64,000 nt of DNA from Microbacterium sp. B35-30 (lineage in GTDB: Bacteria > Actinomycetota > Actinomycetes > Actinomycetales > Microbacteriaceae): the NCBI RefSeq assembly GCF_010634855.1, contig NZ_MWLQ01000019.1, positions 1-64,000 of the forward strand, in the 5' to 3' direction. Of the stretch, positions 45,614-53,555 are shown one piece after another. Made by a program: the position numbers and the translations under genes. The stretch's first letter is position 1, and every line of letters starts with the position of its first letter. The notes under the pieces were generated by a model that worked only from the letters and a program-made list of their open reading frames with translations, did no database searches and had not been told where the DNA came from.

Positions 45614-46470
45614 AGCTCGCCCGCATCGGAGCCGCCGGAGAAGAGAAGCCCGTCGCTTTCGTCGGCGACGACACCTACGTCGACCTGTCGGACGTCGTCA
45701 CCGACTTCGACGAGGCGTTCTTCGCCGGTGGCGGCATCGACCGCATCCGACCGGTGGTGGCCGAACGCGCCTCGGCCGGCGGCATCCGTCCCCTCCTCGA
45801 TCAGCGGATCGGCGCGCCGATCGCACGGCCGCACCAGATCATCTGCGTCGGACTCAACTACCGCGACCATGCGGCCGAGACGGGTCAGGCGGTGCCCGAC
45901 GAGCCGATCCTGTTCACCAAGTCTCCGAACACGCTCGTCGGTCCGTACGACGACGTGCGGATTCCGCGCGGGTCCACCAAGCCGGACTGGGAGGTCGAGC
46001 TGGGCATCGTCATCGGTCGACGCGCGAGCTACCTCGACTCGCCCGAGCAGGCGCTCGATCACATCGCGGGCTGGGTCCTGGTGAACGACGTCAGCGAGCG
46101 GGCGTTTCAGCTGGAGCGGGGCGGTCAGTGGCTGAAGGGCAAGTCGGCGGAGACATTCAACCCGACCGGGCCGTGGCTGGTGACGCGGGACGAGGTGCCC
46201 GACGTGCTCGACCTCGGCATGCGGCTGGACGTCAACGGCATCCGCCGGCAGGACGGCTCGACATCGACGATGGTGTTCGATCCGGCGTTCATCGTCCACT
46301 ACATCAGCCAGTTCCTCGTGCTCGAACCCGGCGACCTCATCAACACCGGCACTCCTCCCGGCGTCGGCATGGGATTCCAGCCGCCGATCTGGCTGCAGCC
46401 CGGCGATGTCATGGAACTCGAGATCGACGGGCTCGGCTCGCAGCGACAGACAGTGCTCGCGCCGCGATGA
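45610..46470 (+). CDS. FAH-family 2,4-diketo-3-deoxy-aldonate hydrolase-like
   Basis: 286-aa fumarylacetoacetate-hydrolase-fold enzyme. Motifs: IICVGLNYRDHAAET, FTKSPNTLVGP, the metal-binding Glu pair in WEVELGIVIGR, VNDVSERAFQ, KSAETFNPTGPW and the closing NTGTPPGVGMG. It is close to the branch that cleaves 2,4-diketo-3-deoxy-L-rhamnonate, -fuconate or -pentonate into pyruvate and a 2-hydroxyacid. Neighbours supply every preceding step. Overlaps both neighbours by 4 bases. Confidence 0.9.
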   Translation: MKLARIGAAGEEKPVAFVGDDTYVDLSDVVTDFDEAFFAGGGIDRIRPVVAERASAGGIRPLLDQRIGAPIARPHQIICVGLNYRDHAAETGQAVPDEPILFTKSPNTLVGPYDDVRIPRGSTKPDWEVELGIVIGRRASYLDSPEQALDHIAGWVLVNDVSERAFQLERGGQWLKGKSAETFNPTGPWLVTRDEVPDVLDLGMRLDVNGIRRQDGSTSTMVFDPAFIVHYISQFLVLEPGDLINTGTPPGVGMGFQPPIWLQPGDVMELEIDGLGSQRQTVLAPR

Positions 46471-47501
46471 AGGCGTTCGTGATCACCGCCCCCGGCGAGG
46501 CCGGGGTGCAGGACGTCGAGCCGCCCACGGCGGCGCCCGGCGAGGTCGTCGTCGACGTGGCGCGAGCGGGCATCTGCGGCACCGACATCGAGTTCTACAC
46601 CGGCGAGATGCAGTACCTCCATGAGGGACACGCTCAGTACCCGATGCGCATCGGCCACGAATGGATGGGCACCGTGTCGGCCGTCGGCGAGGGCGTGGAC
46701 GCCGCCTGGATCGGCCGCCGCGTCACCGGTGACACGATGCTCGGATGTCAGCGCTGCGAACGCTGCCGCGCCGGCTTGCACCACGTGTGCCAGTTCCGCG
46801 ATGAGATCGGGGTCCGCAACGGCCGGGCCGGTGCTCTTGCCGAGCAGATCGCCGTCCCCGCCTGGGCGCTGCACCCGCTCCCCGACGCCGTCGACGATGC
46901 GACCGGCGCCATGGTCGAACCCGGCGGGAACGCCTGGCGGTCGGTCGACGCCGCCCGCCTCGAGCGCGGCGACCGCGTCCTCATCCTGGGGCCGGGAGCC
47001 ATCGGCTTGCTCTGCGCTCTCTTCGCCCGCGCGGCCGGGGCCGAAGTGCATCTCCTCGGCCGACCCGGCCGGTCGCTCGAGTTCGCGAGGTCGTTCGGAT
47101 TCGACGGCGTCTGGACCGAGGCCGACCTCCCTGACCTCGCGTGGCACGCCGTCATCGACTCCTCCAACGCGCCGCACCTACCCGCGAAGGCCCTCGAGCT
47201 CGTGGAGCCGGGCCGGCGCATCGTGCACGTCGGGCTCGCGGGCAGCCCCAGCCTCATCGACACGCGGATGCTCGCGCTCGGCGACATCACCGCCGTCGGC
47301 ATCCTCGGCGCATCAGCCGGCCTCGACCCGACGATCGCGGCGTATACCGACGGCGCGGTCGACCCGCGTCCGCTCATCGCCGCCACCATCGGTCTCGAGG
47401 ACCTTGCTGGCGCCCTCGCCGGCGCGCGCCCGACCGGCGCCGGAGCGGGACCCAAGATCCACGTTGAGATCGCTCGGCGATCAGAACAGGAGCCGTCATG
47501 A
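46467..47501 (+). CDS. Zinc-dependent medium-chain dehydrogenase (sugar/polyol)
   Basis: 344-aa MDR-type enzyme with the catalytic zinc site in GICGTDIEFY (Cys) and RIGHEWMGTV (His-Glu). The structural zinc region LGCQRCERCRAGLHHVC has four Cys, and the Rossmann loop is LGPGAIGLLC. In this operon it most likely oxidises the free sugar (pentose, fucose or rhamnose) at C1, or alternatively the keto-deoxy acid. ATGA overlap with the FAH gene and with the SDR gene. Confidence 0.9.
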   Translation: MKAFVITAPGEAGVQDVEPPTAAPGEVVVDVARAGICGTDIEFYTGEMQYLHEGHAQYPMRIGHEWMGTVSAVGEGVDAAWIGRRVTGDTMLGCQRCERCRAGLHHVCQFRDEIGVRNGRAGALAEQIAVPAWALHPLPDAVDDATGAMVEPGGNAWRSVDAARLERGDRVLILGPGAIGLLCALFARAAGAEVHLLGRPGRSLEFARSFGFDGVWTEADLPDLAWHAVIDSSNAPHLPAKALELVEPGRRIVHVGLAGSPSLIDTRMLALGDITAVGILGASAGLDPTIAAYTDGAVDPRPLIAATIGLEDLAGALAGARPTGAGAGPKIHVEIARRSEQEPS

Positions 47502-48172
47502 AACGTGCGCTCGTCACCGGCGGTGCGCGCGGCCTCGGCGCCGCCACCGCCGTCCGCCTTCGCGCCGACGGCATCGAGGTCGTGACGGTCGACCGTGCCG
47601 GCGACGTCGACGAACTCGTGGACATCACCGACGAGGATGCCGTCGCCCACCTCGCCTCACACCTCGGACCGGTCGACATCCTCGTCAATTCAGCGGGAAT
47701 CGTCGGCCCGAATATGCCGCTCGTCGAGACGATCCCGGCGGACTGGCGGACCACGTTCGAGGTCAACGTGCTCGGCACGGTCGCGATGATGCGAGCCTTC
47801 ATCCCCGGGATGGTCGAACGAGGATGGGGCCGCGTCGTGAACTTCGCCAGCATGGCCGGCAAGGACGGCAATCCCAACCTGGCCGTCTATTCGGCCTCGA
47901 AAGCCGCGGTCATCGCCCTCACGAAGTCCGCGGGCAAAGAACTCGCCACCACCGGCGTCCTGATCAACGCGATCGCGCCCGCCGTCATCGCCACACCCAT
48001 GAATGACGCGACCGCCCCGGATGTGCTGGCGCACATCACGAGTCTCATCCCGATGAAGCGCGTGGGCGAAGCAACCGAAGTCGCCGAGCTGGTGGCGTGG
48101 CTGGCGTCCGAGAAAGTCAGCTTCTCGACGGGCGCGGTCTACGACATCAGCGGCGGCCGTGCAACCTACTGA
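47498..48172 (+). CDS. SDR dehydrogenase, probable 2-keto-3-deoxy-aldonate 4-dehydrogenase
   Basis: 224-aa short-chain dehydrogenase with TGGARGLGAAT, NSAGIV, Ser in NFASMAGKDG and YSASK, ending SGGRATY. In diketo-hydrolase pathways an SDR oxidises C4 of the 2-keto-3-deoxy acid before FAH-type cleavage; that role fits the operon, though it might instead be the sugar 1-dehydrogenase. It overlaps by 7 bases the 3' end of the converging IclR gene. Confidence 0.88.
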   Translation: MKRALVTGGARGLGAATAVRLRADGIEVVTVDRAGDVDELVDITDEDAVAHLASHLGPVDILVNSAGIVGPNMPLVETIPADWRTTFEVNVLGTVAMMRAFIPGMVERGWGRVVNFASMAGKDGNPNLAVYSASKAAVIALTKSAGKELATTGVLINAIAPAVIATPMNDATAPDVLAHITSLIPMKRVGEATEVAELVAWLASEKVSFSTGAVYDISGGRATY

Positions 48173-48954
48173 AGGTCGGCGACCGATTCGCCACGGACGA
48201 CCGCGGCGATCGCCGGGGCCTCGGCCACCAGGTCGGCCAGCGGCAAGCGGAACGCGAGCGCGCTTACGCTCACCGCACCTGCTGGCGGGCCGCTCTGGTC
48301 CAGTCGCACCGGCACCGCGAGGCAGTTGACGCCGACCTCGTTCTCCTGATCATCGACGGCGTACCCGCGCTCAGCGCTGACCTGCAGCTCACGCCACAGG
48401 GCTCCGACATCCGTGATGGTGTGCTGCGTCCGCGATTGCAGCGGCCCCTCACCCACTAGCCCACGCAGTTCCCGCTCACTGGTGATCAGGTAGCTCAGCA
48501 GCAGCTTGCCGACCGCTGTGCGGTACGCGGGGTTGCGGCCGCCGATGACAGAGGTGAGCCGCACCGCCCCACCGGGAGGATCCGTCTTCGCGCGGTAGAC
48601 GACGTCCGCGCCGTCGAGAACGGCATAGTGGGCGGTTTCGCCATATCGGCGCGTAAGCTCTTCGAGGACCGGCGTGATCCGCAGCGCATCGGGCCGGTCG
48701 GCGAGGTTGCGGAAGGCCACGCGGAAGAACTCGTCGCCCAGCGCGTAGGTGCCTCGGCTGACCAAAGTCGCCAGGCCGGCCCTGCGCAGCGACGTCAGCG
48801 CGCGATGCACCGTTGACTTCGGACTCTTCATCGCCAGTGAGAGTTCGTCGAGCGTAGCGCCCTGCGGATGGTCGCCTAGTTCGATCAGCACCGCGAGAAC
48901 TCTGTCCGCGCCCACGACGCGAGCGCCGTCTGGGCTCAACTCCGCTCCGGCCAC
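48166..48954 (-). CDS. IclR-family transcriptional regulator
   Basis: 262 aa. Winged helix at residues ~15-70 (DRVLAVLIELGDHPQG; SPKSTVHRALTSLRRAGLA) and a GAF-like effector domain (RYGETAHYAVLDGADVVY; NEVGVNCLAVPV). Members typically sense small acids such as keto acids. It lies tail-to-tail with the sugar-acid operon and is its probable regulator. GTG start preceded by GGGAG. A 6-bp dyad lies 17 bp upstream. Confidence 0.92.
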   Translation of the reverse strand: MAGAELSPDGARVVGADRVLAVLIELGDHPQGATLDELSLAMKSPKSTVHRALTSLRRAGLATLVSRGTYALGDEFFRVAFRNLADRPDALRITPVLEELTRRYGETAHYAVLDGADVVYRAKTDPPGGAVRLTSVIGGRNPAYRTAVGKLLLSYLITSERELRGLVGEGPLQSRTQHTITDVGALWRELQVSAERGYAVDDQENEVGVNCLAVPVRLDQSGPPAGAVSVSALAFRLPLADLVAEAPAIAAVVRGESVADLQ

Positions 48955-48970
48955 GATGCTCCCTGAATCC

Positions 48971-48989
48971 GACTATCGGCATCATAGTC
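48971..48989. promoter_or_regulatory. Candidate IclR operator GACTAT-N7-ATAGTC
   Basis: Perfect 6-bp arms with a 7-bp spacer in the IclR promoter. GACTATAGT also occurs in the divergent promoter at 44656, which fits autoregulation plus control of the pathway. Confidence 0.55.
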
Positions 48990-49044
48990 CGACATCGTGA
49001 AATCATCTCGCGCGCTCATTCCAAGAATAGCTTGCACAGGCGAC

Positions 49045-49069
49045 GAATATATGATGCAATTCAGAAATT
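49045..49069 (+). promoter_or_regulatory. 25-bp shared regulatory element upstream of transporter 4
   Basis: GAATATATGATGCAATTCAG followed by AAATT. Compared with the 22056 copy, 17 of 25 positions agree without gaps. 68 bp before the GTG of transporter 4. Confidence 0.6.
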
Positions 49070-49119
49070 GAGCTCAGCCCACTTCCCGAGTGATCGGCAC
49101 CAGCTCCACCGCACACCAT

Positions 49120-49133
49120 GATCAAGGAGGATC
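49120..49133 (+). promoter_or_regulatory. Conserved ribosome-binding leader GATCAAGGAGGATC
   Basis: Identical to 11492 and 19537, ending 4 bp before the GTG at 49138 and fixing that start over the in-frame GTG at 49090. Confidence 0.85.
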
Positions 49134-49137
49134 GCCG

Positions 49138-50661
49138 GTGGCTCTTCCCCCCATCGACAACGAGACCGTCGAAGCCGTCCAGGCGGCTCGCGACGACATT
49201 CCGCGGAAAGAACTCCGCGGAGGATGGCGTCTGAGCCGCGGCGAGCGCGTGCGCTACTACCTCGGCTATTCCGGCTGGCAGACGGGCTCCGGCATACTCG
49301 CCTCGTTCCTCACCATCTTCCTCATGCTGCAGGGAATGAGCCTCGCCGCCGTAGGAACGCTAATCCTGATCGTGAAGTTGATCGACGCCGCAGACGATCT
49401 TCTCTTCGGCTACGTCATCGACCGCATCAACCCGACGAAGATGAAATGGCTCGGTCGGCTCGCGGGTACCGGCAAGTATCTCCCGTGGTATCGAGTGACG
49501 TTCGCGCTTCTGCCCTTGGCGACGATCATCTTCTTCGCGATGCCCTCTGGACTGCCGGAATACGCGAAGATCGCCTGGTTCGCTATCGCGTATCTGCTCT
49601 ACGACGTGGCGACGACCTTGAGCCAGGTGCCTATGAGCTCGATGATCATGACCCTCACCGACGACGTGACCGAGCGGAACGCGCTGCTCAAGGTCAAGGG
49701 TGTCCTGATGGTCGTGTTCGCCGTCGTCGCCGGGCTCGCATGGCAGGCGATGATCAGCGAGTTCGTCGGCTGGCCGGTCGCCGCAGTCGCCATCGGCTCC
49801 GCGATCGTGGCTTTCCTCCTGATGCTCCCGCTCGCCCGCAAGGTCCAAGAGCACAACGTCGGACTCAAAAACGTCGCCGAAGAGGCCGCCCCCCGCTACA
49901 CCGTGGGCGAGATGTTCAGAGCTCTTCGGACGAACAAGTACATGCTGCTGCTGCTGTCGGCCGACGTCGTCCGCGGCCTTGGCCTGACCCAACTCACGAC
50001 GGGCATGTTCGCGGCGTTCTTCCTCTTCAACAACTCGCTCATTCTCACGCTGCCGGTACTTGTCGCGTTCCTGCCGGGCCTCATCCTCCAATTCTTCGCC
50101 GACCGGATCGTACGCCGGTTCGGCAAACGCAACACCCTCCTGGCGGCCGCCCTGCTCGCCACGATCACCGGCGTGGTGATGTTCCTCCTCGGCCCGAGCA
50201 ACGTCACGGTCGTGGTGGCCCTCATGGCGATCATGTCGATTCCGGGCGCGCTCATCGTGGTCGTCATGACGTTCGTGGTGCCCGACACGATCGAGTACAC
50301 CCGCTACAAGACGGGCCAGGACTGCTCCGGAATCTTCTACGCGCTGGAGTCCTTCGTTCACAAGGCGTCCGCGGGCGTCTCCGCGGCGTTCGCGATGTTC
50401 GTCCTCGCTCTCGGCGGCTGGGTGGCCGTCAACGCGACGGACTTCTCCGACCTCGCCGCGCAGGGAATGGAGCAGCCCCCGAGCGCGCTCACCGCGCTCT
50501 GGCTGACGATCTCGCTGCTTCCTGCCCTCGGCTGCCTTGCGTTCGGGGTCATGATGGCCTTCTACCGCCTCCGGGACCGCGATGCATCACTGATGGCGCA
50601 GTGCAACAGCGGCGAGATCTCCCGCGAGGAGTGCGAAGCGCAGCTCTCCCGCAGGTACTGA
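49138..50661 (+). CDS. GPH-family glycoside transporter 4
   Basis: 507-aa, 12-helix symporter. VKLIDAADDLLFGYVIDRIN, GKYLPWYRVTFALL, TLTDDVTERNALLK, FADRIVRRFGKRN, DTIEYTRYKTGQDCSG and the shared tail QCNSGEISREECEAQLSRRY. Nearer to transporters 1 and 2 than to 3. It stands alone between the IclR regulator and two TetR genes; the closest enzymes downstream are an alpha/beta hydrolase and GH3, so its cargo may be the acylated glycoside handled there (inference). Confidence 0.9.
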   Translation: MALPPIDNETVEAVQAARDDIPRKELRGGWRLSRGERVRYYLGYSGWQTGSGILASFLTIFLMLQGMSLAAVGTLILIVKLIDAADDLLFGYVIDRINPTKMKWLGRLAGTGKYLPWYRVTFALLPLATIIFFAMPSGLPEYAKIAWFAIAYLLYDVATTLSQVPMSSMIMTLTDDVTERNALLKVKGVLMVVFAVVAGLAWQAMISEFVGWPVAAVAIGSAIVAFLLMLPLARKVQEHNVGLKNVAEEAAPRYTVGEMFRALRTNKYMLLLLSADVVRGLGLTQLTTGMFAAFFLFNNSLILTLPVLVAFLPGLILQFFADRIVRRFGKRNTLLAAALLATITGVVMFLLGPSNVTVVVALMAIMSIPGALIVVVMTFVVPDTIEYTRYKTGQDCSGIFYALESFVHKASAGVSAAFAMFVLALGGWVAVNATDFSDLAAQGMEQPPSALTALWLTISLLPALGCLAFGVMMAFYRLRDRDASLMAQCNSGEISREECEAQLSRRY

Positions 50662-50774
50662 TCTCAGCAGGAGCGAGGCCGAGCGGGCCATCGCCGGCAT
50701 CCGCAGCCGACCTCCGCCTCTCTGTGTGCACCTTTCGCTCTCTGACTCCACGTAGATCAGCGCGTCAGGGGCGG

Positions 50775-50787
50775 ACTACGGTGTAGT
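50775..50787. promoter_or_regulatory. Dyad ACTAC-GGT-GTAGT before tetR-1
   Basis: Perfect 5-bp arms 54 bp upstream of the ATG at 50842; possible autoregulatory operator. Different in sequence from the 25-bp element. Confidence 0.4.
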
Positions 50788-50841
50788 GGAGAACGCTGGC
50801 GGCCCGCTGCGGCCGCCGCACCATGAAGAGGATGCAAGCAC

Positions 50842-51453
50842 ATGGCGACATCGGAGGCGGCGCCTCGCGCGCGCGGCGAGTATGCCAAGTCCGCTCAGCG
50901 GCGCACGGACATCATCTCCGCCGCGGTCGAGGTCTTCTCCGAGTCGGGGTTCCGTGACGGAACCTTGCGGACAGTCGCCGAGCGCGCAGGGATGACGCAC
51001 GCGGGTATGCGGCATCATTTCCCGACAAAGGTGGACCTCCTCGAGGCCGTGCTCAAGTGGCGCGAAGTCGACACACTCCAACGCGCCCGGCTCGCCCAGC
51101 CGATCGGAATCGACGTCATCCGCGCGTGGATCGCATCGGTCGCCGAGAACACCACACGACCCGTGCTAGTCGAGCTCGAGGCCGTGCTCTCTGCAGAGGC
51201 GATATCGGCCGACAACCCGGCGCACGGGTACTTCAACGACCTGTATCAACGCGCCGAAGAGCTGCTCACTCGGGCCTTCGTCACCATGGCTGAGCAGGGC
51301 GAACTGCGCGCCGAGATCGAGCCCGGGGTCGCCGCGCGCCTGCTGCTGTCCACGACGTTGGGGTTGCAGTCGCTTTGGCTGCGCAACCGTTCGATCGACG
51401 TCGCTACGGAGCTTCGGACCTACATCGGCGTTCTGCTCGCCGTCGAACTTTGA
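50842..51453 (+). CDS. TetR-family regulator 1
   Basis: 203 aa. N-terminal helix-turn-helix (residues ~18-65: RTDIISAAVEVFSESGF; TLRTVAERAGMTHAGMRHHF) and an all-helical ligand domain. Shares the start R-G-x-Y-A-K-S and the LSAEA-x6-PAH segment with TetR 2, so they are paralogues. SD-like AGAGGAT upstream. With TetR 2 it is a candidate reader of the 25-bp element repeated in the window. Ligand unknown, perhaps an aglycone or acyl compound. Confidence 0.9.
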   Translation: MATSEAAPRARGEYAKSAQRRTDIISAAVEVFSESGFRDGTLRTVAERAGMTHAGMRHHFPTKVDLLEAVLKWREVDTLQRARLAQPIGIDVIRAWIASVAENTTRPVLVELEAVLSAEAISADNPAHGYFNDLYQRAEELLTRAFVTMAEQGELRAEIEPGVAARLLLSTTLGLQSLWLRNRSIDVATELRTYIGVLLAVEL

Positions 51454-51898
51454 CCCACCCCCCCGGCGAAGTTACCCCGACCGGGCGTCGACGCTGCCCT
51501 CGCGAATCTAAAGACCGCCGCGAGGGTAGTCGCGGCAGCTAGCGCGCCGGCGAGTTCAATCTGGTGACCTGAATATATGTGTATACTCATATATACCGCA
51601 TATGCGTGCACAGAGGGTCTCGTGAAGGTCGAAGCATTCCCAGACGAGAACGAGTCCCTCGCCATCGCCAGCGGCTTGAGGATCTCCCAGCCGAAGGAGT
51701 CTGGCCGACCAAGCCGGTCTGGTGTGCCAGCCGTCCATCAGGTACCGGGGCATCCCGCCATCTAGGACCACGAGGCACGCGAGATCCTCATCCGGTACCG
51801 CACTGTTTCGCCCTTCACCGCGGAGGCGCCGCTCGCGACCGAGATGAAGTCCTAATGTTGACCGCACACCGGAATTCCACGTAGCGAGGCGGATTGAG
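51454..51898. other. Intergenic region between two tetR genes
   Basis: 445 bp. Holds the best palindromic copy of the shared element (51571-51595) and a CGCATATGCG palindrome just after it. Short frames follow (for example a GTG-started one at 51621-51764), but none has a ribosome site or family resemblance. Possible decayed gene. Confidence 0.45.
51571..51595 (+). promoter_or_regulatory. 25-bp shared regulatory element, most palindromic copy
   Basis: Starts GAATATATG, has the core GTATAC at 51581-51586 and ends CTCATATATA. The 22 bases 51573-51594 read almost the same on both strands (two mismatched positions). It stands before the tetR-2/hydrolase pair, as expected for an autoregulated TetR operator. 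Confidence 0.65.
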
Positions 51899-52552
51899 AT
51901 GACCACCACAACACCCGCAAAGAAGCGCGGCCCCTACGCGAAGTCGGCGATCACGCGCCAGCGGGCGGTGGATGCGGCTCTCGAGCTCTTCTCGTCGACG
52001 GGATATCGCGGGGCAACCCTGACCGACGTGGCAGATCGAATCGGCATGACCCTCACCGGTCTACAGCATCACTTTCCGGACAAGGACTCGCTGCTGGCTG
52101 CCGTGCTCGAGGAGCGCGATCGGCGATCGCGAGACGAGAACCGGATCGAGGTCGGCGAGGATGCAACCGACAAGCTCATCGCGATCGCGGCGCGCAACGT
52201 CCACACGCCGGAGTTGACCGAGTTGCACTGCGTGCTCTCCGCCGAGGCGACGTCCCCCGATCACCCCGCGCATGACTATTTCGTCGAACGCTATCGGCGC
52301 GAACGTCAAGCCGGCACCCGGTACTTCCAGGAACTGATCGACCAGGGGCGCATCGGGAACGCGGTCGAAGCGCGCAGCCTCGCGACGCAGCTTATCTCTC
52401 TTGCCGATGGGCTACAGCTCCAATGGCTTCTCGACCGGGACTCGGTCGACCTCGTCTCCGAGATCCGACGCTTTTTGACGGTCGTCCTCCCGGCGATGGC
52501 CGCTGGTGAGTCGGCGTCTCCCAGCGTGCTTTCCCCCACTCATACCGATTGA
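51899..52552 (+). CDS. TetR-family regulator 2
   Basis: 217 aa. Helix-turn-helix at residues ~20-68 (RAVDAALELFSSTGYRG; TLTDVADRIGMTLTGLQHHF), then a helical effector domain (LTELHCVLSAEATSPDHPAH). Followed after 10 bp by an HSL-type hydrolase gene, so the two are likely co-transcribed. Best candidate for binding the 25-bp element because the most symmetric copy lies upstream of it; the 303-bp distance to the start leaves room for doubt. Confidence 0.9.
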   Translation: MTTTTPAKKRGPYAKSAITRQRAVDAALELFSSTGYRGATLTDVADRIGMTLTGLQHHFPDKDSLLAAVLEERDRRSRDENRIEVGEDATDKLIAIAARNVHTPELTELHCVLSAEATSPDHPAHDYFVERYRRERQAGTRYFQELIDQGRIGNAVEARSLATQLISLADGLQLQWLLDRDSVDLVSEIRRFLTVVLPAMAAGESASPSVLSPTHTD

Positions 52553-52562
52553 CAGGACACCC

Positions 52563-53471
52563 ATGACAACACCATCGTTCGAGACCATCCTCGCGACGCT
52601 CGAGGCGGCCCCGCCCCAGGATCAGTCGAACGGATATGACACCGCTCGCCTGATCCAGCTCGATGACGCCCTCTCGGATGTCGAGGTACAGGACGAGGAG
52701 ATCCTCGCCCCCGCAGGAGAGATCGTGGTGCGGCGGTATCTTCCGATCTCGAAGCCAGCGCGTGCCGGGCTCGTATGGGCGCACGGCGGAGCGTGGGTTG
52801 GGGGAAGCATCGAGATGCCCGAATCGCACTGGGTCGGTCTCGCCCTCGCATCGCGCGGCGTGGCCGTGTTCTCAGTCGATTATCACCTCTCCCTGCGCGG
52901 TGTGACGTTCCCTATACCCTCGGACGATCTGCTCGCCGCATACGACTGGGCCCTTGCGGAGCGGCCGGTGCTGGGCCTCGAGGGCATCGCTATGCACCTC
53001 GGGGGCGCGAGCGCTGGGGGCAATCTCGCGGCCGGAGTCGCGAAGCGTCTTGCACGCCGTGGGTCCGCGCCGACTTCGCTGGTCCTCGCGTACCCCGCGA
53101 TCCACGCGGAGCTACCCGCGCCGTCCGCCGAACTCGCGGAGGCACTGGCGCGGGTCGATATGCCCGACATGATCGCGGGGCTGCTCGCTTTCACGACTGG
53201 GCACTTCGCCGGCGAGGCCGGGGTCCACGATGAGATCGCATTTCCCGGCAACGGTGCCGTCCCGGCCGGCCACCCGCCGACGATCGTTCTGAATGCGGAG
53301 GCCGATCCCTTGCGCGCATCCGGCGAGCTCTACGCCAACCAGCTGCGCGAAGCCGACGTCCAGGTCGAGGTCGAGTACCTCCCCGGATCGCAGCATGGAT
53401 TCCTGAACGAGCCGGAGTCCGAGTTCGGCCGCGCAGGCATGAGCCGCATGGCCGACTGGCTCCTGCGCTGA
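52563..53471 (+). CDS. Alpha/beta hydrolase, HSL-type esterase
   Basis: 302-aa cytoplasmic esterase with WAHGGAWVGGS (oxyanion), HLGGASAGGNLAAG (nucleophile elbow), an acid in VLNAEADPLRA and His in GSQHGFLNEP. The closest relatives in the window are 21079 and 55839. ATG at 52563 chosen because it lies directly after tetR-2 with a short GGACACCC leader and gives the family's usual length. Likely deacylates an imported glycoside. Confidence 0.9.
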   Translation: MTTPSFETILATLEAAPPQDQSNGYDTARLIQLDDALSDVEVQDEEILAPAGEIVVRRYLPISKPARAGLVWAHGGAWVGGSIEMPESHWVGLALASRGVAVFSVDYHLSLRGVTFPIPSDDLLAAYDWALAERPVLGLEGIAMHLGGASAGGNLAAGVAKRLARRGSAPTSLVLAYPAIHAELPAPSAELAEALARVDMPDMIAGLLAFTTGHFAGEAGVHDEIAFPGNGAVPAGHPPTIVLNAEADPLRASGELYANQLREADVQVEVEYLPGSQHGFLNEPESEFGRAGMSRMADWLLR

Positions 53472-53502
53472 CGCGGAGCTCAGCCCTCAAGCCCAACAAC
53501 GA

Positions 53503-53539
53503 AGCCGCGACGGGACCGTGAACAGGTCCCGTCGCGGCT
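53503..53539. terminator. Bidirectional hairpin terminator
   Basis: 15-bp perfect stem AGCCGCGACGGGACC / GGTCCCGTCGCGGCT, loop GTGAACA, followed by CTTGC. Between converging hydrolase and GH3 genes. Confidence 0.9.
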
Positions 53540-53555
53540 CTTGCATTCGCGCCGA

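Noticed and set aside
51577..51765. Short 62-codon gene between the tetR genes
   Set aside because: Its start lies inside the palindromic regulatory element, it has no ribosome site and no recognisable motif.
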